Shown here one piece after another: positions 1 to 6,776 of a DNA stretch of 18,353 bases (its first letter is position 1; every line of letters begins with the position of its first letter). The stretch covers positions 1 through 18,353 of the forward strand of contig JAJRSQ010000013.1 of NCBI GenBank assembly GCA_024278725.1, written 5' to 3'. The position numbers were made by a program, and so were the translations under genes. The notes beneath the pieces are model-generated. The model searched no databases, was not told the origin of the DNA, and saw only the letters and a list, made by a program, of their open reading frames with translations. The stretch comes from Chloroflexota bacterium. Its GTDB lineage: Bacteria > Chloroflexota > Anaerolineae > 4572-78.

Positions 1-1107
1 GTGCTGGTTGCCGGTGCGGCGATGAATCTCATCACCGCCGTGATTGTCTTCGCCATCATGTTCATGACCGGGCAACCGGAACCGATTGGTCCCACCTATG
101 TCACCGACGTCGTTCCCGGTTCACCGGCGGCGAAAGCGCGAATTTTGCCGCATGACATCATCGTGGCAGCCAATGGCGAACCGATTGACTCCTCGAATGA
201 GCTGGTGGCGTTCACCCGCGCACATCGGGGTGAAGAAGTGACGCTGACGCTGGAACGGGACGGCGAACTGTTGCAGGTGTCGCTGGTTCCGCGCGTCAAT
301 CCGCCCCCCGGCGAAGGTTCGATGGGGGTGGGGATTTTCACCAAATACACTGAACTGGTGGTCAACAGCGTGACCCCCAATTCCCCCGCCGATATTGCCG
401 GCGTACAGCCCGGCGACATCCTGCTGACCGCCGACGATGTGATTCTGGCGGTTGTACCGCAGCTTGATGCCTATGTGCGCGCCAACGTCGGTAAGGTGGT
501 GCGGCTGGGCATTCAACGGGGGGACGAAAAGATGCTGCTACCGCTGGAGCCGCAACCCGTGCCGGAAGATAGCGCGGAAATCACCGACCCCAAAGTGGAT
601 GTGGCGGAGCCGGTCGCCAGTTTTGGCGCAACCATCACCACCAACGTGCTGGAAGAGCGCATCACCCGAATGCCGCCGGGGCGGGCGATTGTCAGTGGTT
701 TTGCGGCAACCGGCAGAATCATTCTGCAAACCTTCACCGTGCCGATTGAAGTTGCGCGCAACATCATCCCCGCCGAGCAAGCCCGCCCGGTGGGTCCCGC
801 CGGAATCTATCAAATCACCGATTCCGCCGTTCAAGCCTCACAGCGCACCAATCTCGCGTATCCCATCTTATTTGTGGTGGCAATCCTGAGCACCGCGCTC
901 GGCATCACCAACTTGCTGCCCATCCCCGCGCTGGACGGCGGGCGAATCATGTTCATCGTTATTGAAGCCATTCGCGGAAAACGAGTGCCGCCGGAGAAAG
1001 AAGGCGCCATCCATTTTGCGGGACTGGTTTTGTTGCTTGCGTTGATGTTGATTATCAGCTATTATGATGTGACATCGCCGATAGACGTTTCCGGCATTTT
1101 CAGATAA
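1..1107 (+). CDS. rseP: RseP-type site-2 zinc metalloprotease (M50), 5'-truncated
   Basis: This is an intramembrane protease of the RseP/RasP family, which cleaves membrane-anchored substrates such as anti-sigma factors after a first cut by another protease. The reading frame is open at the window edge, so the N-terminal HExxH zinc motif lies outside; the GTG at base 1 need not be the true start. The first 20 visible residues are a membrane segment with a GAAMN stretch resembling the conserved membrane loop of the family. Two PDZ domains follow (about residues 30-97 and 117-183), each with the GSPA/NSPA plus GD-I pattern. The C-terminal membrane core carries NLLPIPALDGGR, whose Asp312 is the expected third zinc ligand, and a last membrane helix at about 338-355. 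Two tandem PDZ domains match E. coli RseP. A zinc-ribbon protein gene follows after 32 bp. Confidence 0.93.
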   Translation: MLVAGAAMNLITAVIVFAIMFMTGQPEPIGPTYVTDVVPGSPAAKARILPHDIIVAANGEPIDSSNELVAFTRAHRGEEVTLTLERDGELLQVSLVPRVNPPPGEGSMGVGIFTKYTELVVNSVTPNSPADIAGVQPGDILLTADDVILAVVPQLDAYVRANVGKVVRLGIQRGDEKMLLPLEPQPVPEDSAEITDPKVDVAEPVASFGATITTNVLEERITRMPPGRAIVSGFAATGRIILQTFTVPIEVARNIIPAEQARPVGPAGIYQITDSAVQASQRTNLAYPILFVVAILSTALGITNLLPIPALDGGRIMFIVIEAIRGKRVPPEKEGAIHFAGLVLLLALMLIISYYDVTSPIDVSGIFR

Positions 1108-1139
1108 TCTGACAGAAAACAAGCACCTCGAAAATAACC

Positions 1140-1928
1140 ATGACCGACCAACCGACCCGCATCATCCGTTGCAAAAATTGTCATACCGCCGCGCCCGATT
1201 ATTTGACCGTTTGCCCCACCTGCGGTGCAAATCTTGGGCCGCAACCGTTGCCGTATTTGTCGATAGCCGTGGCGGCAGTTGCGGTGGTTTTAGTTGTTTG
1301 GGGCGCGCTGGCGATTGTTCCGACGGTGAAAACGCAATCACAGCGGGCGGCGCAGTGGATTAATCCGCCCACCGAAACCCCCACCCCCACTGCCACCGCC
1401 ACCCCGACGCTCATCCCCACCGCCACCGAAACGCCGACACCGACCGTCACGCCGTCGCCCACGCTCACCGCCACCCCGACGGCGACCGCCACCGAAACCC
1501 CCACCGAAACCCCGACGCCGGAGCCGACCCGCCCCAACGCGCCCACCGCCACCGCCACCCCATTGCCCACCCCCACGCCCCGCTTCGGCTCGATTGTGAT
1601 TCTGGCGCCGGAAGACGGGGTGCAGTTCACCGGCGGTCAGCTTGTGGAATTAAAGTGGGAACCGGCGGGTGAACTGGCGGAAAATGAATGGTATGCCGTG
1701 CGCATGACGTGGCTGCAAAACGGTGAACGCGCTTTCGGCGGCACAAACACCAAAAACACATCGTGGGTCATTCCGGCGGAACAATATTATGGCAAAGCCG
1801 ACCAAGGGACGGGGCGGGTATATGAATGGTATGTTTTTGTGGAGCGCGTGACCGTCAATGAAAATGGCGAAAAAGTCGGCGAGCCGGTGAGTGAACAGAG
1901 CGAAACCCGCACCTTTTTCTGGCCCTAG
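1140..1928 (+). CDS. Zinc-ribbon membrane protein with Thr/Pro stalk and C-terminal beta domain
   Basis: Protein of 262 residues with no recognised function. In order it shows an N-terminal zinc ribbon with Cys11, Cys14, Cys25 and Cys28 (CxxC...CPTCG), a single membrane helix at about 38-60, a Thr/Pro/Ala-rich low-complexity stalk at about 77-147, and a compact Trp/Tyr-rich C-terminal region at 150-262. The last region looks like an Ig-like or fibronectin-like beta fold (alternating strands, LKWEP, WYAVRMTW). The predicted topology puts the zinc ribbon in the cytoplasm and the beta domain outside on a stalk. Proteins with this ribbon-helix-TP stalk layout are common in Chloroflexota. The ATG at 1140 lacks a clear Shine-Dalgarno. 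The gene lies 32 bp after rseP and 13 bp before the HEAT-repeat gene, so one operon is likely. The domain order is visible; the role is unknown. Confidence 0.85.
   Translation: MTDQPTRIIRCKNCHTAAPDYLTVCPTCGANLGPQPLPYLSIAVAAVAVVLVVWGALAIVPTVKTQSQRAAQWINPPTETPTPTATATPTLIPTATETPTPTVTPSPTLTATPTATATETPTETPTPEPTRPNAPTATATPLPTPTPRFGSIVILAPEDGVQFTGGQLVELKWEPAGELAENEWYAVRMTWLQNGERAFGGTNTKNTSWVIPAEQYYGKADQGTGRVYEWYVFVERVTVNENGEKVGEPVSEQSETRTFFWP
1368..1580 (+). repeat. Low-complexity Thr/Pro-coding repeat tract
   Basis: The tract encodes about 71 residues made almost only of Thr, Pro, Ala and Glu, built from imperfect units such as ACCGCCACC, ACCCCGACG and GAAACCCCCACC. It forms the extracellular stalk of the zinc-ribbon protein. 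The units are imperfect, so it is best read as a length-variable coding repeat rather than an assembly artefact. Confidence 0.8.
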
Positions 1929-1941
1929 GAGGGAACATCCG

Positions 1942-2955
1942 ATGATTGATGATTTTGAAAGCACACTCGCACATCTGGCGGATGACAGTTCGATGTTGCG
2001 AATTCCCCTGTTGTTTGAGTTGTCAATGCTGACGGATGAAAAAATGGCGCGCGTCGAAGAAATTTGGATGACCATCCCGCCTGCTCGCCGTCGAAAAATT
2101 TTGCAACAGTTGGTGGAAATTGCGGAAGAAAGTTTTGAAGTCAACTTCGACCCGATTTTCATTTTTGCATTGCAGGATACCGATGCCGGCGCGCAAACGT
2201 GGGCAATCAAAGGGTTGTGGGAAAATGAATCCGCGGCGTTGATTCAGCCGTTCATTTATCTCTTGAAACGGGGGCAGCACCGCGATGTGCGCGCCGCCGC
2301 CGCCACCGCTCTGGGGCAGTACATCTATCTGGGCGAATTGGAAGAGATGGATGTGGAAGTGAAAGAGCTGGTGGAACAAGCTTTGCTCGACACCGTTCGC
2401 GCCGATTCGGAAGATGTTGAGGTGATGCGCCGCGCCGTTGAATCGCTGGCGTTTTCCAGCCGGGATGGCATCAGCCGTATCATTGAAGCCGCCTATTACC
2501 ACGAAGACGAACGGATGCGGGTCAGCGCAATTTTTGCCATGGGGCGCACCTATGACGCGCAGGCATGGGGAAAGATAGTTTTGTCCGAACTGGACAACGA
2601 CTCGCCCGCGATTCGTTTTGAAGCGACGCGAGCGTGCGGCGAATTGGCGCTCAAAAGCGCGGTTGACCGGCTCATCCGCATCATAAACGAAGAACCCGAT
2701 TCGGAAGTCCAGCAAAACGCCATCTGGTCGCTGGGGCAAATCGGCGGCACACGAGCGCAATCGATGCTGGAAGCGCTGGTATCATCGGAGAATGATGCGG
2801 TGCGCACCACCGCGGAAGATGCGCTGGACGAACTGACGCTGCTTTCCGGCGAAGAAGATGTTTTGTTCGATTTCATGTCGGCGGAGGATGACGACTCGGA
2901 AGTGTGGCTGGATGATGAAACCGATGAAGATTATCTGCAACATAATTTGAATTGA
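1942..2955 (+). CDS. HEAT-repeat protein with acidic C-terminal tail
   Basis: Alpha-helical scaffold protein of 337 residues, probably a protein-protein interaction module in the cytoplasm; there is no signal peptide or membrane helix. The ATG at 1942 is chosen because an AGGAGGG Shine-Dalgarno (1927-1933) sits 8 nt upstream and overlaps the stop of the preceding gene; the frame stays open further upstream but without such a site. From about residue 75 to 300 the sequence is a chain of helical pairs of HEAT/PBS-lyase type, each with the D..VR..A...L pattern (for example DVRAAAATALG, AIRFEATRACGELA, EVQQNAIWSLGQIGG, AVRTTAEDALDEL). The last 35 residues are strongly acidic (AEDDDSE...DDETDED). 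No catalytic motif is seen. A hairpin terminator follows, closing the rseP-led unit. The specific partner is unknown. Confidence 0.88.
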   Translation: MIDDFESTLAHLADDSSMLRIPLLFELSMLTDEKMARVEEIWMTIPPARRRKILQQLVEIAEESFEVNFDPIFIFALQDTDAGAQTWAIKGLWENESAALIQPFIYLLKRGQHRDVRAAAATALGQYIYLGELEEMDVEVKELVEQALLDTVRADSEDVEVMRRAVESLAFSSRDGISRIIEAAYYHEDERMRVSAIFAMGRTYDAQAWGKIVLSELDNDSPAIRFEATRACGELALKSAVDRLIRIINEEPDSEVQQNAIWSLGQIGGTRAQSMLEALVSSENDAVRTTAEDALDELTLLSGEEDVLFDFMSAEDDDSEVWLDDETDEDYLQHNLN

Positions 2956-2975
2956 CGAGCGAAAAATGTGGATTT

Positions 2976-3010
2976 CGCGGGGTCGCCGCCGGGGTGAACC
3001 CCGCGTTTTG
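2976..3010 (+). terminator. Intrinsic terminator after the HEAT-repeat gene
   Basis: A perfect 8-bp stem CGCGGGGT (2976-2983) / ACCCCGCG (2998-3005) with a 14-nt loop is followed by TTTT. It begins 21 nt after the stop of the HEAT gene and ends 26 nt before the AEC permease, separating the two units. The T tract is short, so some readthrough is possible. Confidence 0.6.
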
Positions 3011-3035
3011 CATGGGCTTTTTTTAGGGGCGATGT

Positions 3036-3938
3036 ATGTGGGCGACATTTTACAACGTACTTTTTCCCATCATTTTAATTGCCGGATTGGGCTTTCTGCT
3101 GGACAAACGTTTCCGGCTGGAGACAAAATCGTTGTCGCGGATAGTGGTCTATTTGGCGAGTCCCGCGCTGGTTTTCAGCAGCGTCAGCCGTTCCACACTG
3201 GCGGCGGAAGAATTATGGCAGCTATTGGCGTTCACCGTGCTGATGATGCTTATCATGGCGGCGGTGAGCGGCGTGGTGGCGAAGATTCTGCGCCTCAACC
3301 GGAAGACTGCCAGCGCATTTACGCTGTCCGGGACATTAATCAACGCCGGAAATTTCGGCTTGCCTTTCATCGCGTTTGCTTTTGGTGATACGGGGTTGGG
3401 GCGGGCGGTAATTATCTACACCGGCACATCAATTGTGGCGAACACGCTGGGAGTTTTTCTCGCCTCGCGCGGGTCGGCATCGGTGTGGAAATCGCTGCAA
3501 AATGTGTTGACCGTGCCGCTGCCCTATGCGTTACTCGCCGGGTTGCTGGTGAATTTCGGAATGATTGCCCTGCCGCTGCCGCTGGAAAAGTCGTTTGCGC
3601 TGTTGGGGAATGCGGCAGTGCCGGTGATGCTGGTTATTTTGGGGGCGCAATTGGCGCGGGTGCAATTGGGGAAACAATTGCCGTTGGTTTCTTTTGCCGG
3701 GGGGATTAAACTTCTGCTGGCGCCGGTGATTGGCGTGGCATTGGTGCGGGTGCTGTTGCTGCACGGGATGACGGCAAATGTTGCCATCATTCAAACCAGC
3801 ATGCCCACGGCGGTCATCTCCATCGTACTCGCGGAGGAATTTGGCAGTGATACCCGCTTCGTCAGCAGTGCGGTGGCGGTGTCAACCGCCTTCAGCCTCT
3901 TTTCATTGAGCATTCTGCTCCGGATTTTTGGCGGATGA
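3036..3938 (+). CDS. AEC-family (auxin efflux carrier-like) permease
   Basis: Integral membrane transporter of 300 residues, the usual size for the bacterial AEC family, whose members export or exchange small organic anions such as malate or malonate, often with protons. The sequence is a series of about ten hydrophobic helices from residue 5 to the C-terminus. Family hallmarks are SPALVFSSVS in the first half, the conserved NAGNFGLPF motif at about residues 103-111, and QTSMPTAVISIVLAEEFG near the end, which matches the second broken-helix motif. The ATG at 3036 has a purine-rich AGGGGC 6-11 nt upstream; an ATG at 3032 is out of frame. The gene stands alone between two terminators, so the context does not suggest a substrate. 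Confidence 0.9.
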   Translation: MWATFYNVLFPIILIAGLGFLLDKRFRLETKSLSRIVVYLASPALVFSSVSRSTLAAEELWQLLAFTVLMMLIMAAVSGVVAKILRLNRKTASAFTLSGTLINAGNFGLPFIAFAFGDTGLGRAVIIYTGTSIVANTLGVFLASRGSASVWKSLQNVLTVPLPYALLAGLLVNFGMIALPLPLEKSFALLGNAAVPVMLVILGAQLARVQLGKQLPLVSFAGGIKLLLAPVIGVALVRVLLLHGMTANVAIIQTSMPTAVISIVLAEEFGSDTRFVSSAVAVSTAFSLFSLSILLRIFGG

Positions 3939-3944
3939 GGCGCA

Positions 3945-3984
3945 AAAAAAGACCACCCGGCGGTGGGGTGGTCTTTCGATTTTT
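3945..3984. terminator. Bidirectional terminator between the AEC permease and the S1 gene
   Basis: An 11-bp stem AAAGACCACCC (3949-3959) / GGGTGGTCTTT (3967-3977) with a 7-nt loop is flanked by an A run on the left and CGATTTTTT on the right. It serves the convergent AEC (+) and S1 (-) genes, starting 7 nt after one stop and ending close to the other. Confidence 0.9.
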
Positions 3985-3991
3985 TGAACGA

Positions 3992-4849
3992 TTATTGATT
4001 TTCGCCGGTGGTTTTCAACGTGCGGGCGATGACATCGTCCAGACGGCGATTGCGTTTTCGGCGTTTCACGCGGCGTTTTTGCGGTTGTTTCACCGGCGTG
4101 CCGATTTTGGCGAAAGCAGCGGCGAATGCTGTGGGCATCGGCTCTTCGTTCACTTCTTCCACAAAATATTCTTCTTTCGCCAATTCTTCATCCGATTTTG
4201 CGGGCGGTTCAAGCAGCGCTTTGATGGAAAGGTTCACCTGTTTTTTGCGGGCGTTCACTTTCAGCACTTTGACCTGCACGGTGTCACCTTCAGAGACAAC
4301 ATCGGTGGCGGATTTGACGAATTCGTGCGAAAGTTCGCTGACGTGTACCAGCCCTTCGCGTTCCAAACCCACATCCACAAACACACCAAAACCTTCGATG
4401 CGTTTCACTTCACCTTCCAGCACATCGCCTTCTTTGATGTCGCTGTAGCGGCGTTCAACGGGTTTAATCATGGTCAAACCAATCCGACCACGTTCGGTAT
4501 CAATGGATTTAACCCACACCGTCACTTCCTGCCCTTCCGAAAGCACATCTTTCACGTTCTGGACGCGACGGCGCGCCAGTTCGGAAATATGCACCAACCC
4601 GTCAATCGCCATGCCCAAATCAATGAACGCGCCGAAATCTGCCAGAGTCTTCACTTTGCCGGTGAGCTTCTGGTCAATCTCTAACGGGATGTAATATTTA
4701 GCTTTCGCTTTTTGGGAAGTTTTTTTGGGGGGTTCCGCCGATTTCTTTTCAACAGTTTCTTCATTCGTTTCTGCGGCAGACGCTTGCGGCGTCTCCTGTG
4801 GCACGCCGGCTTCCGGCGCTTCGTTGGGGACGAGAGTTTCTTCGCTCAT
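3992..4849 (-). CDS. Two-S1-domain RNA-binding protein
   Basis: RNA-binding protein of 285 residues. An acidic, Ala/Glu-rich N-terminus (1-50) is followed by two tandem S1 OB-fold domains at about 58-129 and 140-211. Both have the diagnostic G-V....FGAF(I/V)D(L/V)G...GLVH(I/V)SEL pattern and end in R-I-GLTM or K-QVNLSI. The tail is first acidic and then very basic (KRRVKRRKRNRR, about 258-269). With two S1 domains it is much shorter than E. coli ribosomal protein S1 (six domains), but resembles short S1-like proteins of Gram-positives and Chloroflexota that help mRNA binding or RNA turnover. It lies 169 bp downstream of recA and has its own promoter and a leader hairpin. Calling it ribosomal protein S1 would be only a family label. 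Confidence 0.9.
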   Translation of the reverse strand: MSEETLVPNEAPEAGVPQETPQASAAETNEETVEKKSAEPPKKTSQKAKAKYYIPLEIDQKLTGKVKTLADFGAFIDLGMAIDGLVHISELARRRVQNVKDVLSEGQEVTVWVKSIDTERGRIGLTMIKPVERRYSDIKEGDVLEGEVKRIEGFGVFVDVGLEREGLVHVSELSHEFVKSATDVVSEGDTVQVKVLKVNARKKQVNLSIKALLEPPAKSDEELAKEEYFVEEVNEEPMPTAFAAAFAKIGTPVKQPQKRRVKRRKRNRRLDDVIARTLKTTGENQ

Positions 4850-4886
4850 AGTTCTAACCTTACCTATACTTTTTTAATTCGCACAG

Positions 4887-4912
4887 CCTGCCAGGCAGAA
4901 ACTGCCTTCAGG
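4887..4912 (-). promoter_or_regulatory. 5'-leader hairpin of the S1 gene
   Basis: On the minus-strand transcript, CCTG/CAGG and GGCAG/CTGCC pairs nest around a UUU loop with small internal gaps. The hairpin would sit almost at the 5' end of the mRNA started by the TATAAT at 4927-4932. It may stabilise the message or take part in autoregulation. No function is shown by the sequence itself. Confidence 0.4.
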
Positions 4913-4926
4913 TGACACAAATCGGG

Positions 4927-4955
4927 ATTATATCATCCACCGGGCAAGTATGCAA
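4927..4955 (-). promoter_or_regulatory. Sigma70-type promoter of the S1 gene
   Basis: On the minus strand, a consensus -10 TATAAT (plus 4927-4932) lies 17 bp from a weak -35 TTGCAT (plus 4950-4955). The predicted start near 4920 gives a leader of about 70 nt before the S1 ATG. The arrangement closely resembles the recA promoter in this window. Confidence 0.55.
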
Positions 4956-4976
4956 ATATTTTAGTATGTTTTGGTG

Positions 4977-5012
4977 CGCGCCGGTATGATTTTCGGGTAT
5001 CACACCGGCGCG
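4977..5012 (-). terminator. Long hairpin just downstream of recA
   Basis: Read on the minus strand, it starts 6 nt after the recA stop: a 14-bp stem CGCGCCGGTGTGAT / ATCATACCGGCGCG around an 8-nt loop. One pair is G-U on this strand but would be A-C on the other, so the full stem exists only in the recA transcript. No U tract follows, so it is either an atypical terminator or a 3'-end stabilising hairpin. Confidence 0.55.
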
Positions 5013-5018
5013 ACACGG

Positions 5019-6134
5019 TTAAAACATCGGTGTGGCGGCGACGGGCGCTTGAGCTTTTTTGGAAGAACGCTTCTTCGGCGCTTTCTTGGGTGCGGTTTCC
5101 ACCGGCTCTGCCGGGAGGGCATCGGGGATGGGCGCAAGCGGGGGCAACCCGTGCGCGGCGCGCAATTTATTCTCAATTTCCATCAGGATTTCCTTGTTGC
5201 CGGAGAGGAAACCTTTGGCATTCTCGCGCCCCTGCGCCAGACGGAGGTCGCCATAGCTGTAAAATGCGCCCCGTTTGGTGATGATGTCCGCTTCCACGCC
5301 CAAATCCAGCACGTCCCCGGTGCGGGAAATGCCCTGATTGTACATAATATCGAATTCCACCTTTTTGAAGGGGGGGGCAACTTTATTCTTTTTCACAGTG
5401 ACTTTCACCCGGTTGCCGGTCATTTCGCCGCCGTCTTTGATGGATTGGATGCGCCGGATATCGAGCCGCACCGAGGCATAAAATCGAAGCGCCATCCCGC
5501 CGGTGGTCGTTTCCGGGTTGCCGAACATCACCCCGATTTTTTGCCGCAATTGGTTGGTGAAAATCAGGATGCAATTTGTCTGTTTCACCGTCCCCGAAAG
5601 TTTCCGCAACGCTTGGCTCATCAGCCGCGCTTGCAGCCCCATGTGGCTGTCCCCCATCTCCCCTTCGATTTCCGCGCGGGGAACCAGTGCCGCCACGCTG
5701 TCCACCACTACCATATCCACCGCGCCGGAACGCACCAGCGCCTCGGTGATTTCCAGCGCTTGCTCGCCCGTGTCGGGCTGCGAGACGTACAGGTTATTAA
5801 TATCCACGCCGCAGCGCGCGGCATAGGCGGGGTCAAGGGCGTGTTCCACATCGATGAATGCCGCCACGCCGCCGTTTTTCTGAACCTCCGCGATGGCGTG
5901 CTGGCACAGGGTGGTTTTGCCCGATGATTCCGGTCCGTAAATTTCGATGATGCGTCCTTTGGGCAACCCGCCCACACCCAGCGCCAAATCAAGCGAGAGG
6001 CAGCCGGTGGAAATCGCTTCCACCGCCATATTGTGCGCCTCACCCAGTTTCATAATTGCGCCATCGCCGAAACGTTTTTTCACGTCGCTCAATGCCGCTT
6101 CCAGTGCTTTTGCCCGTCCATTATCGTGTGCCAT
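5019..6134 (-). CDS. recA: RecA recombinase
   Basis: RecA binds ssDNA, drives ATP-dependent strand exchange and activates LexA self-cleavage in the SOS response. The 371-residue sequence has Walker [10 protein letters not shown] (67-75), catalytic Glu97 in FIDVEHALD, Walker B MVVVDS (141-146), the L1 segment [18 protein letters not shown] and the L2 region [19 protein letters not shown](T)GG (192-213). The start ATG has GGAGG 6 nt upstream (plus 6141-6145). The C-terminal tail (about 335-371) is Ala/Pro/Lys-rich with [11 protein letters not shown], unlike the acidic tail of E. coli RecA. A sigma70-type promoter and a LexA-like box lie just upstream, and a long hairpin lies just downstream. 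There is no intein; the frame is full length. The identity is certain. Confidence 0.99.
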   Translation of the reverse strand: MAHDNGRAKALEAALSDVKKRFGDGAIMKLGEAHNMAVEAISTGCLSLDLALGVGGLPKGRIIEIYGPESSGKTTLCQHAIAEVQKNGGVAAFIDVEHALDPAYAARCGVDINNLYVSQPDTGEQALEITEALVRSGAVDMVVVDSVAALVPRAEIEGEMGDSHMGLQARLMSQALRKLSGTVKQTNCILIFTNQLRQKIGVMFGNPETTTGGMALRFYASVRLDIRRIQSIKDGGEMTGNRVKVTVKKNKVAPPFKKVEFDIMYNQGISRTGDVLDLGVEADIITKRGAFYSYGDLRLAQGRENAKGFLSGNKEILMEIENKLRAAHGLPPLAPIPDALPAEPVETAPKKAPKKRSSKKAQAPVAATPMF

Positions 6135-6156
6135 ATGTTTCCTCCAAAAGAATAGG

Positions 6157-6168
6157 GAACGAATGTTC
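6157..6168. promoter_or_regulatory. LexA (SOS) operator of recA
   Basis: GAAC-GAAT-GTTC is an exact GAAC-N4-GTTC palindrome. Read on the minus strand it is C-GAAC-ATTC-GTTC-C, which fits the Bacillus-type LexA/DinR box consensus at all but one degenerate position. It lies about 6-18 nt downstream of the predicted recA transcription start and 12 nt before the recA Shine-Dalgarno, a position suited to repression. Confidence 0.75.
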
Positions 6169-6181
6169 GTGTTTGGAGGGG

Positions 6182-6210
6182 ATTATAGCACGTGCGTTCT
6201 AAAGTTGCAA
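6182..6210 (-). promoter_or_regulatory. Sigma70-type promoter of recA
   Basis: The minus strand has a consensus -10 TATAAT (plus 6182-6187) exactly 17 bp downstream of TTGCAA (plus 6205-6210; 4 of 6 with the -35 consensus). Transcription should start near 6175, leaving a leader of about 40 nt that contains the LexA-like box. Confidence 0.75.
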
Positions 6211-6230
6211 ACGCCGGGAGCGGCGCGCGG

Positions 6231-6614
6231 TCAATCGGTATCGGTGTAGGCGGTGTATTTCAGATTTTTGCCCCGCGCTTTTTCAACGGGATACCGTTGG
6301 GCGGAAATCGCCATTTTTTCGTCCAGCGCCTGCGCCAAATCAATATTCAATTTATGACTGAGCGCCAGCAGAAAGAAGAGTACATCCGCCAATTCATGGG
6401 ACACGTGTTGCCGAAAATCCGCGTCGGCGAGCTGTGCCGCAATTTCAGCATCGTTCCGGAATCGAAAATGTTCCAGCAGTTCGCCCGCTTCGATGATCAG
6501 CCCGATGGACAAATCTTTGGGGGTGTGGAATTGGTCCCAGTCTCGCGCTTCAATGAAGGTGCGCACGGATTGGCGCAGCGTTTCAATGGTCACTGTGGAA
6601 TCGGATGGGGTCAT
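6231..6614 (-). CDS. MazG-like nucleotide pyrophosphohydrolase (dCTP pyrophosphatase-like)
   Basis: A small all-alpha NTP pyrophosphatase of 127 residues, which hydrolyses (d)NTPs to NMP and pyrophosphate for pool cleaning. The metal-binding pattern ExxE...ExxD is visible as Glu42-AG-Glu45 and Glu74-LA-Asp77. RDWDQFHTPKDL (about 24-35) is the typical entry motif of the dCTPase/MazG-like subgroup, and QRYPVEKARG (106-115) its C-terminal motif. The length is that of single-domain family members, about half of E. coli MazG. The ATG has AGGAG 6 nt upstream (plus 6621-6625). The gene lies just upstream of recA in the same direction, with the recA promoter starting right after its stop, so partial co-transcription is possible. 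Substrate preference (dCTP or a modified nucleotide) is not decided by sequence. Confidence 0.88.
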   Translation of the reverse strand: MTPSDSTVTIETLRQSVRTFIEARDWDQFHTPKDLSIGLIIEAGELLEHFRFRNDAEIAAQLADADFRQHVSHELADVLFFLLALSHKLNIDLAQALDEKMAISAQRYPVEKARGKNLKYTAYTDTD

Positions 6615-6637
6615 GGTTCGCTCCTGTATTTTCTAAA

Positions 6638-6666
6638 ATGATAAGCCGAGACTACCATTTTTCCAA
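6638..6666 (-). promoter_or_regulatory. Promoter of the MazG-like gene
   Basis: On the minus strand, -35 TTGGAA (plus 6661-6666, 4 of 6) and -10 TATCAT (plus 6638-6643, 5 of 6) are 17 bp apart. The predicted start is near 6631, just ahead of the AGGAG site. It abuts the divergent promoter of the CBM48 gene. Confidence 0.5.
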
Positions 6667-6671
6667 GTTTG

Positions 6672-6680
6672 TGTTATACT
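6672..6680 (+). promoter_or_regulatory. Extended -10 promoter of the CBM48 gene
   Basis: TGT-TATACT forms an extended -10 (TGnTATAAT-like, 5 of 6 in the hexamer). No good -35 is seen at 16-18 bp, as is usual for extended -10 promoters. Transcription would begin near 6687, upstream of a structured leader. Confidence 0.45.
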
Positions 6681-6695
6681 ATGACTGTTGTAATA

Positions 6696-6756
6696 GGATA
6701 GTCCGCTAATTGCGGCATCCCGATGGTGGGCGTTGCGATAACCGGCGCCTTTTTTT
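6696..6756 (+). promoter_or_regulatory. Structured leader with terminator-like hairpin before the CBM48 gene
   Basis: Two structures are visible. The first is GGAT (6696-6699)/ATCC (6717-6720) enclosing CCGC (6703-6706)/GCGG (6712-6715) with a TAATT loop. The second is GGCGTT (6729-6734)/GGCGCC (6744-6749, two G-U pairs), followed directly by seven T (6750-6756). GGT (6725-6727)/ACC (6741-6743) could form an alternative pairing. This fits an attenuator, a riboswitch-like leader or a short RNA; no known riboswitch class was recognised. Confidence 0.45.
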
Positions 6757-6776
6757 GTTGGAAACAGGAGGACATG

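Noticed and set aside
1368..1580. CRISPR-like or tandem repeat array
   Set aside because: The units are imperfect, short and in frame, coding a Thr/Pro stalk; there are no spacers.
3935..4684. 249-codon plus-strand open frame opposite the S1 gene
   Set aside because: It is Phe/His-rich antisense of the S1-domain gene and starts in a terminator.
4971..5927. 318-codon plus-strand open frame opposite recA
   Set aside because: It is the antisense shadow of recA; its His/Arg-rich composition matches no family.
6723..6776. Earlier ATG (6723) for the CBM48 protein
   Set aside because: It would translate through the terminator-like hairpin and T run and lacks a Shine-Dalgarno, while AGGAGG fits the ATG at 6777.
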